23,546 bases of DNA. Source: an uncultured Bacillota bacterium (GTDB taxonomy: Bacteria > Bacillota > Clostridia > Lachnospirales > Lachnospiraceae). The translations under genes and the position numbers were made by a program. Within the stretch, counting starts at the first letter, position 1, and every line of letters begins with the position of its first letter. Shown piece after piece: positions 8,093-14,935 of this stretch. Location of the stretch: assembly GCA_905200905.1 (NCBI GenBank), contig CAJKMA010000039.1:1-23546 (forward strand), read 5' to 3'. Under the pieces are notes generated by a model, which did no database searches, had not been told where the DNA came from, and saw only the letters and a list, made by a program, of their open reading frames with translations.

Positions 8093-9187
8093 TTAATTTT
8101 TCTCTATTACATTTTTGGGGTATCCAGAACTTCCACGAATAATCAGACGTGGTTCATATTCAATATGATGAATCATTTCTCCAGATTGTTTTCCTTTTGG
8201 TAGTTTCTTCTCTTCTATTTTTTCTATTAGAATTTTGCAGGCATCTTCGCCCTTTTTTCCAGTAAAATGTTCCACGGTAGTTAAATCAATTCCATGCATT
8301 CCAGAAATTAATAAATTATCACATCCCAAAACAGATATCTCATCTGGGATTTTATAATGTCTGTCTAAAAGCGCATCTCGTATTCCCAAGGCAACCATAT
8401 CATTACTTCCTACTATAGCTGTTAAATTGGGAACTTCCTGCAGGACTTTTCCAGTAAGCTCATAACCTGTTTTATATTCCATATCCACTCCTTGAAAGAG
8501 GGTATCCATTTCTTCTGGAAGACTTTTTATGTATACATAGTCCCCATATCCGGCCTCTTCAAAAGCTTTGCAAAAACCTTTAATTCTTGCTCTTCTTGCG
8601 GATTGTCTTTGGGTAAGCGGTGTAGATAAAAAGGCTGCTCTTTTATGTCCAAGACGCAGAAGATATTCTGCAAGCATATGACCTATCTTCTCACTGTTTA
8701 GTTCTACGGTATCCATACCCTTCATAGCATCTTTTTCTCCGATATGTACCATAGGAATCTTTTGGGATAGATTTCGGACAATTTCCGGAAAACTGGGAGA
8801 ACAGGTATAAATAATTCCAGAAGGATTTAATTTTTCAATTTTTCGCAGGTATTTTTCTTCTGTTTGATAATCTCTTCGTGTATTACAAAGAAAAACATCG
8901 TATTTATTTTTTTGTGCTGTCATTTCAATTCCCTGAAGCAGAGAAAAATAATACGGATTGGTAAGATTAGGACAAATCACAAAAATAGTTCCTCTCATGG
9001 ATATTCGTGTTTTGGGAAGTTTTTTCTCATTTTTATACCCAAGTTCTTTTGCTGCATGTTCCACCCGTTCTATAGTTTCCCTAGAAAACGAAACATTGTA
9101 CTTTTTATTTAAAATCATGGATACTGTAGATTGGGAAACACCTGCTTTTTTTGCCACGTCTGTAGAAGTAACCTTCTTGCAATTCAT
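8093..9187 (-). CDS. LacI-family transcriptional regulator
   Basis: DNA-binding repressor of the LacI/GalR family. Seen: N-terminal helix-turn-helix and hinge helix (VTSTDVAKKAGVSQSTVSMILN, residues 5–26), then a periplasmic-binding-protein-like effector domain with TIFVICPNLTNPYYFSLLQGIE, RLGHKRAAFLS and the AIVGSNDMVALGIRDALLD and ISVLGCDN blocks. About 364 residues, usual for the family. Two ATGs two codons apart (9193 and 9187) are possible; GGAAGG is 1–2 bases from the first and about 7 from the second, so 9187 is preferred. Its target is most likely the downstream araM and epimerase-like genes, an inference from position. The effector is probably a sugar, not identifiable. Confidence 0.92.
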   Translation of the reverse strand: MNCKKVTSTDVAKKAGVSQSTVSMILNKKYNVSFSRETIERVEHAAKELGYKNEKKLPKTRISMRGTIFVICPNLTNPYYFSLLQGIEMTAQKNKYDVFLCNTRRDYQTEEKYLRKIEKLNPSGIIYTCSPSFPEIVRNLSQKIPMVHIGEKDAMKGMDTVELNSEKIGHMLAEYLLRLGHKRAAFLSTPLTQRQSARRARIKGFCKAFEEAGYGDYVYIKSLPEEMDTLFQGVDMEYKTGYELTGKVLQEVPNLTAIVGSNDMVALGIRDALLDRHYKIPDEISVLGCDNLLISGMHGIDLTTVEHFTGKKGEDACKILIEKIEEKKLPKGKQSGEMIHHIEYEPRLIIRGSSGYPKNVIEKN

Positions 9188-9226
9188 AGTCATACCTTCC
9201 TTTCTGTTTCTTGGTTTTTCAAGAAT

Positions 9227-9255
9227 ATTTTATCATTGAGAAAGGCAACAGACAA
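9227..9255 (-). promoter_or_regulatory. Predicted promoter of the LacI-family gene
   Basis: Minus-strand -35 TTGTCT (9250–9255) and -10 TAAAAT (9227–9232) with a 17-base spacer, about 35 bases upstream of the start codon. Confidence 0.5.
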
Positions 9256-9267
9256 GAAATACCAATT

Positions 9268-9648
9268 CTATTTTTTTTCTGTAGAATAATAAGGTATACA
9301 TAAATAAGAACCTTCGTAAATTAGGTCACTTTCCATATGGTTTATATTTTTCACTTCTTGAATATAATCTTTAGGAGAACGATATTCTTCTGTCATATAT
9401 TCCTCTGCAATATCCCACAAACTAGTTCCAGCTTCTACTTCAATGCTAGTAAAATATTTATAACGTTCTGTTTCTCTGATACCTGCATTTGCAATATTGG
9501 CTGTATTAAAAATAAGAACTAGGATTATAGTAAGTAAGGCAGCAGCAAAATAGAGACTTCTTTTCCTCATAGTGGATTTTCTCTGCATAATTCTCCCATG
9601 TTTGTATGATTTTGTTACAACAGTAAAACTCCGGTTTCTTTCCTTCAT
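9268..9648 (-). CDS. LysM membrane protein, YneA-like SOS protein
   Basis: Small protein of 126 residues with a basic cytoplasmic N-terminus, one membrane segment (about residues 32–50, LYFAAALLTIILVLIFN) and an extracytoplasmic LysM domain (about 65–120: FTSIEVEAGTSLWDIAEEYM…LIYEGSYLCIP), which binds peptidoglycan. Size, architecture and divergent placement next to lexA match B. subtilis YneA, which delays cell division during the SOS response. The start ATG at 9646–9648 has a strong AAAGGAGG 6 bases upstream. Its promoter (9713–9741) is full of LexA-box-like sites, so DNA-damage induction is likely. Function as a division inhibitor is inference from synteny and architecture; sequence similarity to YneA itself is modest. 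Confidence 0.8.
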   Translation of the reverse strand: MKERNRSFTVVTKSYKHGRIMQRKSTMRKRSLYFAAALLTIILVLIFNTANIANAGIRETERYKYFTSIEVEAGTSLWDIAEEYMTEEYRSPKDYIQEVKNINHMESDLIYEGSYLCIPYYSTEKK

Positions 9649-9671
9649 TTTGAATCCTCCTTTACAAAATA

Positions 9672-9699
9672 CGAAAATATGTTCACGAACATCTGTTCT
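9672..9699. promoter_or_regulatory. Two abutting LexA-box-like palindromes
   Basis: CGAAAATATGTTCA (9672–9685) and CGAACATCTGTTCT (9686–9699) sit back to back just upstream of the LysM ribosome binding site. Both resemble the Gram-positive SOS box CGAACRNRYGTTYC; the second is the closest match in the region. Confidence 0.75.
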
Positions 9700-9712
9700 A
9701 ATTTATAAAACA

Positions 9713-9741
9713 AGAATACTACAAGAACAAATGTTTGTCAA
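9713..9741 (-). promoter_or_regulatory. Promoter of the LysM gene
   Basis: Minus-strand -35 TTGACA (9736–9741) and -10 TATTCT (9713–9718), 17-base spacer. A LexA-box-like sequence (9724–9737) fills the spacer, so LexA binding would block polymerase. Confidence 0.7.
9724..9737. promoter_or_regulatory. LexA-box-like palindrome in LysM promoter
   Basis: AGAACAAATGTTTG keeps GAAC-N4-GTTT of the SOS box and occupies the spacer of the LysM promoter. Confidence 0.65.
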
Positions 9742-9749
9742 TACTGTTT

Positions 9750-9763
9750 CGAACATATTTTCG
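9750..9763. promoter_or_regulatory. LexA-box-like half palindrome
   Basis: CGAACATATTTTCG has a perfect left half (CGAAC) and a degenerate right half. It lies between the two divergent promoters. Confidence 0.45.
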
Positions 9764-9767
9764 CCTC

Positions 9768-9826
9768 TTGACACGAACAGATATTCCGAATATTTGTTTG
9801 CATTATGAAAAGATTTATGATATGAT
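9768..9826 (+). promoter_or_regulatory. lexA promoter region (two candidates)
   Basis: One candidate is TTGACA (9768–9773) with TATTTG (9791–9796), 17-base spacer. The other is TTGCAT (9798–9803) with TATGAT (9821–9826), also 17 bases. The first has the better -35, the second the better -10; both would be shut by LexA at 9774–9800. A 6-bp inverted repeat GTACAG/CTGTAC follows in the leader (9859–9874). Confidence 0.55.
9774..9800. promoter_or_regulatory. Two LexA-box-like sites at the lexA promoter
   Basis: CGAACAGATATTCC (9774–9787) and CGAATATTTGTTTG (9787–9800) share one base and start immediately after a TTGACA (9768–9773), so they cover the lexA promoter region and would give autorepression. 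Confidence 0.6.
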
Positions 9827-9896
9827 ATTGAAAATAAAGCGTATTCCTAGAAAGAACAGTACAGGACGCTGTACATAGAAACTGGAGGTGCCTGAT

Positions 9897-10523
9897 ATGA
9901 CATATGGAAAAATCAGCCAAAAGCAATCTGAAATTTTAGAATATATGAAAAACGAAATTTTAAACAGGGGTTTTCCTCCTTCTGTTCGGGAAATTTGTGA
10001 AGCAGTAGATTTAAAATCCACTTCCTCTGTTCATTCCCACCTGGAAACTTTGGAGAAAAATGGATATATCCGCAGAGACCCTACAAAACCAAGAGCCATT
10101 GAAATTGTGGATGATAATTTTAATCTGGTACGAAGAGAAACTGTAAATGTTCCAATTCTTGGGAAAGTAGCGGCAGGAGAGCCTTTGCTTGCGGTAGAAA
10201 ATATAGAAGGATATTTTCCTATCCCAGCGGAATACATGCCTAATAATAAAACTTTTATGTTGGTTGTTCAGGGAGATAGCATGATTAATGCTGGTATTTT
10301 TGATGGGGATTATGTGGTAGTAGAACAACTTCAAACCGCTGAAAACGGCCAAAAGGTAGTTGCGTTGGTAGATGATTCTGCAACAGTAAAAACATTCTAT
10401 AAAGAAAAGGGACATATTCGTCTTCAGCCAGAAAATGATTTTATGGATCCTATTATTGTAGAACCGGATCAGGCATTTCAAATTTTGGGCAAAGTAATCG
10501 GTGTATTCCGTTTCATGCGTTAA
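9897..10523 (+). CDS. lexA: LexA SOS repressor
   Basis: Self-cleaving repressor of DNA-damage genes. Seen: N-terminal winged helix-turn-helix (about 1–65, with FPPSVREICEAVDLKSTSSV and HLETLEKNGYIRR), then the S24 peptidase domain with cleavage site Ala93-Gly94 (VAAGEP), nucleophile Ser128 (QGDSM) and general base Lys165 (ATVKTF). The 208-residue length is standard. The ATG at 9897–9899 has GGAGG 8 bases upstream; a GTG at 9888 overlaps that site and is not used. It is the only convincing plus-strand gene in the window, divergent from the LysM gene, and ends at a bidirectional terminator facing rsfS. Multiple LexA-like sites upstream indicate autoregulation. Confidence 0.97.
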   Translation: MTYGKISQKQSEILEYMKNEILNRGFPPSVREICEAVDLKSTSSVHSHLETLEKNGYIRRDPTKPRAIEIVDDNFNLVRRETVNVPILGKVAAGEPLLAVENIEGYFPIPAEYMPNNKTFMLVVQGDSMINAGIFDGDYVVVEQLQTAENGQKVVALVDDSATVKTFYKEKGHIRLQPENDFMDPIIVEPDQAFQILGKVIGVFRFMR

Positions 10524-10527
10524 ATAA

Positions 10528-10573
10528 AAAACAGAGTAAGGCAATTTTTTTCACAATTGCCTTACTCTGTTTT
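10528..10573. terminator. Bidirectional terminator, lexA / rsfS
   Basis: A perfect 19-bp inverted repeat (10528–10546 and 10555–10573) with an 8-base loop; the arms begin with AAAA and end with TTTT, giving a T-tract in both directions. It lies between the convergent lexA and rsfS stops and serves both transcripts. Confidence 0.92.
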
Positions 10574-10582
10574 AAAAAGCGC

Positions 10583-10933
10583 TTAGTTCAGACTTTCTCG
10601 TTCTATCAGGGAACCATCTCTCCAGATACGTTCCAAATCATAGAACAAACGATTTTCTTCATCAAAAATATGAATTACCACATCTCTATAATCCATTAAA
10701 ATCCAATTTGCACTCTGATAGCCTTCCATCTGTTTTGGCTCTACCCCTGCTCTTCCAAGAACTTCATCCACATTATCTGCCATGGCCTGTACCTGGTTAC
10801 GGTTAGCACCACTGGCAATAATAAAATAGTCCGCAAGTGTAGATACCTGTTCAATATTAATAATTTTAATGTCCTGTGCCTTTTTATCCTCCATGGCTTC
10901 ACAAGCCAGACGGGCAATTTCTTTACTATTCAT
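10583..10933 (-). CDS. rsfS: Ribosome silencing factor RsfS
   Basis: Binds ribosomal protein L14 and blocks joining of the 30S and 50S subunits when nutrients are low. Seen: a 116-residue single-domain protein of the RsfS/Iojap family with the signatures DIKIINIEQVSTLADYFIIASGANRNQVQAMAD and WILMDYRDVVIHIFDEENRLFYDLERIW. The start is ATG 10931–10933, with AAAGGAG about 10 bases upstream, overlapping the last codons of yqeK by 8 bases; upstream in-frame starts lie inside yqeK and would add a non-conserved tail. It is the last gene of the obgE–yhbY–nadD–yqeK–rsfS run and ends at the shared terminator. Confidence 0.95.
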   Translation of the reverse strand: MNSKEIARLACEAMEDKKAQDIKIINIEQVSTLADYFIIASGANRNQVQAMADNVDEVLGRAGVEPKQMEGYQSANWILMDYRDVVIHIFDEENRLFYDLERIWRDGSLIERESLN

Positions 10934-11534
10934 GGTTCTTTTTCTCCTTTCCCCTTTTTGTAAGGTGCATGGTTTCATAATAGTGAAATGCTTTTTCTGT
11001 AGCAGGATCAATGGTTCTGCCGCTTCTTTCTAAATAGGATAAGCTGTCTTTTAAAATATAATACATCCCTTCATTCAAATCCATAAATGAGACCTTCCGA
11101 ATCCATTCCAGATTTGGGGCTTTATCCCTCTGGGGCTCAATATAATCAGCAATATAAACGATTTTTTCCAAATCTGTCATATTGTCCTTTCCTGTGGTAT
11201 GCCAGCGGATAGCAGAAAGAATTTCTTCATCTTGAATCCCATATTTTTCTTTGGCAATAGCAACCCCCAGCTTTGCATGAATCAAAAAGGGATTTTGCTG
11301 TTCACATTCAGAAAGCAAAACATGATATTTGTCACATAGTTTCCATTTCTTTTTGTTGGGAATACATTTTGCACAGTCATGAAGCAGTCCGGCAATCCTG
11401 GCTTTTTCCATATCTGCCCCATGAGCCATAGCTAGAGCTGCTGCTGTATACATCACACCCTGGGTATGCACAAACCGTTCTTTATCCAGATATTTTTTTA
11501 GTTTTTTTTCAAATTTTGCTATTTCTGATTTCAT
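10926..11534 (-). CDS. yqeK: YqeK-family HD phosphohydrolase (Ap4A hydrolase)
   Basis: HD-domain metal hydrolase; bacterial YqeK enzymes split diadenosine tetraphosphate symmetrically into two ADP. Seen: HTQGV (first metal His), the HD pair in GLLHDCAK, HAKLG, RWHTTG and YIADYIEPQR, in the order expected for the family, over about 202 residues. Start: ATG 11532–11534, with AAGGA about 11 bases upstream; a GTG at 11543 almost touches that site and is less likely. The gene overlaps the end of nadD by 26 bases and the start of rsfS by 8. The nadD–yqeK–rsfS order is conserved in Firmicutes and ties NAD synthesis, stress nucleotide turnover and ribosome control together. Confidence 0.92.
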   Translation of the reverse strand: MKSEIAKFEKKLKKYLDKERFVHTQGVMYTAAALAMAHGADMEKARIAGLLHDCAKCIPNKKKWKLCDKYHVLLSECEQQNPFLIHAKLGVAIAKEKYGIQDEEILSAIRWHTTGKDNMTDLEKIVYIADYIEPQRDKAPNLEWIRKVSFMDLNEGMYYILKDSLSYLERSGRTIDPATEKAFHYYETMHLTKRGKEKKNHE

Positions 11535-12159
11535 CTGTATCACAATCCTTATAGATTTTATTTTCTGTAATATAAGAAATCACTGTCTCCGGCACATAAT
11601 AAGCCAGAGAACGCCCCTGATGGATCCAGGAACGAATCTGCTTAGAAGAAATATCAATATTCAGAGAGTCTAGTTTTTCAATTCTTCCGCCATATTTTTC
11701 CTCTAGCAGCGTCATAACGGCTTCCAGCCGTTCATAACTGGTGTGATTTCTGGTGGCTACCAGAATCGTGCAGGCTTTTAAAATTCTTCCAGGTTCTTTC
11801 CATTTTTCAAAATCATAGAGAGAGTCTGCACCTAGAATAAAATAGTAATCTGTATCAGGATGTGTTGCTTTTAAATGCTCCAGGGTTTCATAGGTATAGC
11901 TCAGGCCTTTCTTTTCCATTTCTTCCAAAGATAGTTCAAAATGCACATTAGAGGTAATGGCTCTTCGTACCATTTCTGTTCTCTGTGCATTATCAGCCCG
12001 ATCTTTTCGTTCCCTTTTGTGGGGAGGATTGCCAGCTGGCATAAACAGAACTTTATCCAGATGAAATTGCTGGTAAGCTGTTTCCCCTAAAATCAGATGA
12101 CCAATATGAATGGGGTCAAAAGTTCCACCCATGATACCGATTTTTTTCCGTTTTTCCAT
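11509..12159 (-). CDS. nadD: Nicotinate-nucleotide adenylyltransferase NadD
   Basis: Adenylates nicotinate mononucleotide with ATP to give deamido-NAD, the penultimate NAD step, in the cytoplasm. Seen: the nucleotidyltransferase motif GGTFDPIHIGH (11–21) with its ATP-binding histidines, PAGNPPHKR (42–50), LGADS (about 110) and the C-terminal phosphate-binding motif ISSKQIR (about 169–175, usually ISSTxIR). The 216-residue length is normal. ATG at 12157–12159 with AGAGGT about 10 bases upstream. It follows yhbY by 23 bases. Confidence 0.96.
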   Translation of the reverse strand: MEKRKKIGIMGGTFDPIHIGHLILGETAYQQFHLDKVLFMPAGNPPHKRERKDRADNAQRTEMVRRAITSNVHFELSLEEMEKKGLSYTYETLEHLKATHPDTDYYFILGADSLYDFEKWKEPGRILKACTILVATRNHTSYERLEAVMTLLEEKYGGRIEKLDSLNIDISSKQIRSWIHQGRSLAYYVPETVISYITENKIYKDCDTDEIRNSKI

Positions 12160-12182
12160 GATGACTGCTACCTCTTTTGCCG

Positions 12183-12473
12183 TTATGGCAGGAAGATTTT
12201 TTTCTTTTTGTCCTTACCTTCCTTATACAAGACAATTTTCTTTCCAATGACCTGTACCACTTGAGAATGTGTACGTTCTGCCAGAACCTCTGCAATTTCT
12301 CTTGGATCATCCATACAGTTTTGCAGTACACTGATTTTAATCAGCTCCCTTGCCTCTAAAGCCTCTGATACTGCAGCTGTATTCTCTGGTGTGAGACTGG
12401 ACTTCCCAATTTGAAAAATGGGTTCCATGGTCATAGCAAGTCCCTTTAAATACGCTCTTTGTTTGCTTGTCAT
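12183..12473 (-). CDS. yhbY: YhbY/CRS1-CRM RNA-binding protein
   Basis: Small (96-residue) single CRM-domain protein that binds pre-50S ribosomal RNA and is linked to ribosome assembly. Seen: N-terminal MTSKQRAYLKGLA, the IFQIGKSSLTPE segment (family GxxGlt loop), LIKISVLQN and VVQVIGKKIVLYKE with a lysine-rich tail. The start ATG at 12471–12473 has AGGAG 7–8 bases upstream and lies 14 bases after the obgE stop, so the two are co-transcribed. The protein has no catalytic site. Confidence 0.94.
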   Translation of the reverse strand: MTSKQRAYLKGLAMTMEPIFQIGKSSLTPENTAAVSEALEARELIKISVLQNCMDDPREIAEVLAERTHSQVVQVIGKKIVLYKEGKDKKKKIFLP

Positions 12474-12487
12474 GTTCTTCTCCTATA

Positions 12488-13780
12488 TTATTTGTAATAA
12501 TCAAAGTCGAATCCGTACATACGGACAGTATCGCCTTCCTGGATTCCAGCCTTTTCCAAATCCTCCAAAATACCACTTTCTTTCAGGAATTTCTGGAAGA
12601 ATAAAAAGCCTTTCTCAGAATCTAAATTCGTATAACCCAACATTTTTTCAATTTTGGGTCCTTCAATAATAAAGATATGTTCATCTTCAGAATCCTGAGA
12701 TACTGTATACGGCAGATTTTCAGTAATTAACATGTCCTCTGGGAAGAATTCCTGCTGGAATATAACAGGCTCTTTCTCAATGGAATCCAGAAGCTGTTTC
12801 ACATAATACAACAGTTCTTTTAATCCTTTGCCGCTTACAGCTGAAATTGCAAAAACCTTAATGCCCTGAGGTTCAAATTCTTCTCTGATTTTTTCTACTG
12901 GGTCTTCATCCCCTTCATAGATAGCATCAATTTTATTTGCTGCAATAACCTGAGGACGTTTAGAAAGTTCTGGATCATAAGCCTCCAGTTCTTTATTAAT
13001 CTTATAAATATCATCAATCGGATCCCTGCCCTCTGTAGAGGCAGCATCTACCAAGTGAATCAATACTCTGGTACGCTCAATATGACGCAAAAATTGATGT
13101 CCCAGTCCAACACCTTGGGACGCTCCTTCGATAAGTCCCGGGATATCTGCAATGACAAACCCATCACAGCCATCCAAATCAACTACACCTAAATGAGGAC
13201 TTAAGGTAGTGAAATGATAATTTGCAATTTCTGGTCTTGCATTGCTGACTCTGGAGAGTAAGGTGGACTTTCCTACATTTGGAAAACCTAACAGTCCTAC
13301 ATCTGCAATGACCTTTAATTCCAGCTGTACTTCCAGTTCCTGAGCTGGCTGGCCTGGCTGTGCATATTTGGGAACCTGCATAGTAGCAGTAGCATAATGC
13401 TGATTCCCTTTTCCTCCTCTTCCACCACGCAATACAATCTGTCGGATATTTTCACCGGACATATCTGCAATTACTTTACCTGTGGTGGCTTCTTTAATCA
13501 CGGTTCCTTCCGGTACCTTTAAGATAATATCCTTTCCGTTTGCACCATGGCAGCGTTTTTTGCCTCCCTGCTCACCGTCTCCTGCTTTATATTTGCTTTT
13601 ATGACGATAATCAGTCAATGCGTTCATACCCTTATCTACTTCAAAGATAACATCTCCGCCTTTTCCGCCATCTCCTCCGTCTGGACCTCCATTAGGAACA
13701 AAAAGTTCTCGGCGGAAGCTTACATGGCCGTCTCCGCCTTTTCCAGAACGGATATAAATTTTTGCTCTGTCTGCAAACAT
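12488..13780 (-). CDS. obgE: GTPase Obg (CgtA)
   Basis: Essential GTPase that acts in late 50S assembly and stress control. Seen: glycine-rich Obg fold (1–158, with SGKGGDGHVSFRRE and GPDGGDGGKGGDV), the G domain with G1 GFPNVGKST (165–173), G3 DIPGL (212–216), G4 NKID (282–285) and G5 SAVSG (313–317), and a C-terminal OCT domain (about 340–430). At 430 residues it matches the Gram-positive form with OCT. ATG at 13778–13780 preceded by AAAGAGG. It lies downstream of rpmA, but a terminator hairpin intervenes, so its expression may be a fraction of ribosomal-protein levels. Confidence 0.98.
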   Translation of the reverse strand: MFADRAKIYIRSGKGGDGHVSFRRELFVPNGGPDGGDGGKGGDVIFEVDKGMNALTDYRHKSKYKAGDGEQGGKKRCHGANGKDIILKVPEGTVIKEATTGKVIADMSGENIRQIVLRGGRGGKGNQHYATATMQVPKYAQPGQPAQELEVQLELKVIADVGLLGFPNVGKSTLLSRVSNARPEIANYHFTTLSPHLGVVDLDGCDGFVIADIPGLIEGASQGVGLGHQFLRHIERTRVLIHLVDAASTEGRDPIDDIYKINKELEAYDPELSKRPQVIAANKIDAIYEGDEDPVEKIREEFEPQGIKVFAISAVSGKGLKELLYYVKQLLDSIEKEPVIFQQEFFPEDMLITENLPYTVSQDSEDEHIFIIEGPKIEKMLGYTNLDSEKGFLFFQKFLKESGILEDLEKAGIQEGDTVRMYGFDFDYYK

Positions 13781-13796
13781 ATTAACCTCTTTCTAT

Positions 13797-13832
13797 AAAA
13801 AATGGCTTCAAACCCCTAAAAGATTTGAAGCC
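13797..13832 (-). terminator. Intra-operon terminator between rpmA and obgE
   Basis: Minus strand GGCTTCAAA (13824–13832) pairs perfectly with TTTGAAGCC (13804–13812) around an 11-base loop and is followed by ATTTTTT (13797–13803). It ends about 17 bases before the obgE start. Likely partial, separating abundant ribosomal-protein mRNA from obgE; no separate obgE promoter fits in the remaining space. Confidence 0.85.
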
Positions 13833-13849
13833 GCCCTTGTTATCGTGAA

Positions 13850-14140
13850 TTACTCTTCTGTAACTACTGGAAATACAGAAACCTGTTTTTTGTCTCTGCC
13901 TTTTCTTTCGAAACGAACAACACCATCTACTAACGCAAATAAAGTGTCATCTCCGCCTCTTCCTACGTTAACGCCTGGATGGATTTTTGTTCCACGCTGT
14001 CTGTAAAGGATATTTCCAGCTTTTACAAACTGTCCGTCAGCTCTTTTGGCGCCAAGTCTTTTGGACTCAGAGTCACGTCCGTTCTTTGTAGAACCAACAC
14101 CTTTTTTATGTGCAAATAACTGAAGGTTCATTTTTAACAT
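13850..14140 (-). CDS. rpmA: 50S ribosomal protein L27 with cleavable N-terminus
   Basis: L27 sits at the peptidyl-transferase centre. Seen: the universal AHKKGVGSTKNGRDSESKRLG core preceded by MLKMNLQLF. Firmicutes L27 carries this NLQ(L/F)F extension, which must be removed by the cysteine protease Prp (cut after F9) before L27 can work. The 96-residue length is normal. ATG at 14138–14140; the AGGAGG binding site is within the last codons of prp, so the two genes are coupled. A terminator follows at 13797–13832. Confidence 0.98.
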   Translation of the reverse strand: MLKMNLQLFAHKKGVGSTKNGRDSESKRLGAKRADGQFVKAGNILYRQRGTKIHPGVNVGRGGDDTLFALVDGVVRFERKGRDKKQVSVFPVVTEE

Positions 14141-14144
14141 GTCT

Positions 14145-14471
14145 TTACACCTCCTCGAATATTACATCGATATATTCCATGTATTCTTCTTCTATCCCCT
14201 GTAAACCGAGGATAAGGGAATCCAGCAACAATGCCGTCTCTTTGGAATACCCTGGCTCCAGTTCTACATCCAATTCTCCAGTTTCTTCATTGATATCTAC
14301 AGTAAAAATATCTTCTGTGAAACGTTCAATAGAATTTACCGTATTCTGTGCCAGTGCTGATGCTGCCGCACATACAATGTCGCTGCCGCTTTCAGCATAT
14401 CCTGCATGATCCTGCATGGTAAAACCTGAGATTCTCTGTTCTGAATCCTGATAAATCGTTACTTTAATCAT
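14145..14471 (-). CDS. prp: Ribosomal processing cysteine protease Prp
   Basis: YsxB/DUF464 protease that trims the N-terminal extension of L27. Seen: a 108-residue single domain with the catalytic pair His22 (QDHAGYAE) and Cys34 (SDIVCAAAS), and the NTVNSIE helix. The substrate L27, encoded immediately downstream (4 bases between), has the matching extension. The start ATG at 14469–14471 has no clear ribosome binding site, which suggests translation coupled to rplU 20 bases upstream and lower yield than its neighbours, sensible for an enzyme encoded between two structural proteins. Confidence 0.95.
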   Translation of the reverse strand: MIKVTIYQDSEQRISGFTMQDHAGYAESGSDIVCAAASALAQNTVNSIERFTEDIFTVDINEETGELDVELEPGYSKETALLLDSLILGLQGIEEEYMEYIDVIFEEV

Positions 14472-14491
14472 AATTTCTGAAATCTACCAGA

Positions 14492-14797
14492 TTAAGCATT
14501 GATTTTTTCAATTTTTACTTTTGTAAACTGCTGTCTATGACCGTTTTTCTTGTGGTAACCGGTTTTTCTCTTATATTTGTAAACGATAACTTTTCTTGCT
14601 TTACCGTTTTCAACTACAGATGCAGTTACAGATGCGTTAGCTACGTCTTCGCCAACTTTTAAACCGTCGTTGCTTACAGCAAGTACCTGGTCAAATGTAA
14701 CAGTTTCACCAGCTTCTGCTCCAAGCTTCTCTACTCTGATAACATCGCCTTCGGCTACTTTGTACTGTTTACCACCTGTTGCAATAATTGCGTACAT
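14492..14797 (-). CDS. rplU: 50S ribosomal protein L21
   Basis: Primary 23S rRNA-binding protein of the large subunit. Seen: 101 residues starting MYAIIATGGKQYKVAEGDVIRVEKL, with the C-terminal KRKTGYHKKNGHRQQFTKVKIEKI signature. The start at 14795–14797 has AGGAGG 6 bases upstream; an in-frame start 75 bases earlier would lie in the leader RNA and is rejected. First gene of the rplU–prp–rpmA–(terminator)–obgE operon. Confidence 0.98.
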   Translation of the reverse strand: MYAIIATGGKQYKVAEGDVIRVEKLGAEAGETVTFDQVLAVSNDGLKVGEDVANASVTASVVENGKARKVIVYKYKRKTGYHKKNGHRQQFTKVKIEKINA

Positions 14798-14875
14798 ATG
14801 GCACCTCCTATTATCATTACTCGCCAAATATGGTGACCGGAAAACCGATACTTCTACCTCTTTGTGCGGCATACG
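14798..14875 (-). ncRNA. Putative L21 leader (autoregulatory 5' UTR)
   Basis: About 77 bases between the predicted start of transcription and rplU, longer than needed for translation. Firmicutes rplU mRNAs are known to carry an 'L21 leader' structure at this place. I see short GC-containing segments (for example CGG…CCG around 14837–14847) but cannot fold it with confidence; the call rests mainly on position. Confidence 0.45.
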
Positions 14876-14880
14876 CTAAT

Positions 14881-14909
14881 ATATTAACAGCTATCTTCCA
14901 ATTCGTCAA
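14881..14909 (-). promoter_or_regulatory. Sigma-A promoter of the rplU operon
   Basis: Minus-strand -35 TTGACG (14904–14909), -10 TAATAT (14881–14886) and a 17-base spacer. Confidence 0.75.
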
Positions 14910-14935
14910 TAGATAAAATGAATTTTTTTAAGTTT

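Noticed and set aside
9672..9800. CRISPR-like repeat array
   Set aside because: The repeated units are short imperfect palindromes with irregular spacing and match LexA boxes, not direct repeats with spacers.
10011..10544. 177-codon minus-strand open frame antisense to lexA
   Set aside because: The lexA frame carries all family residues; the antisense frame has no recognisable domain or binding site and begins inside the terminator.
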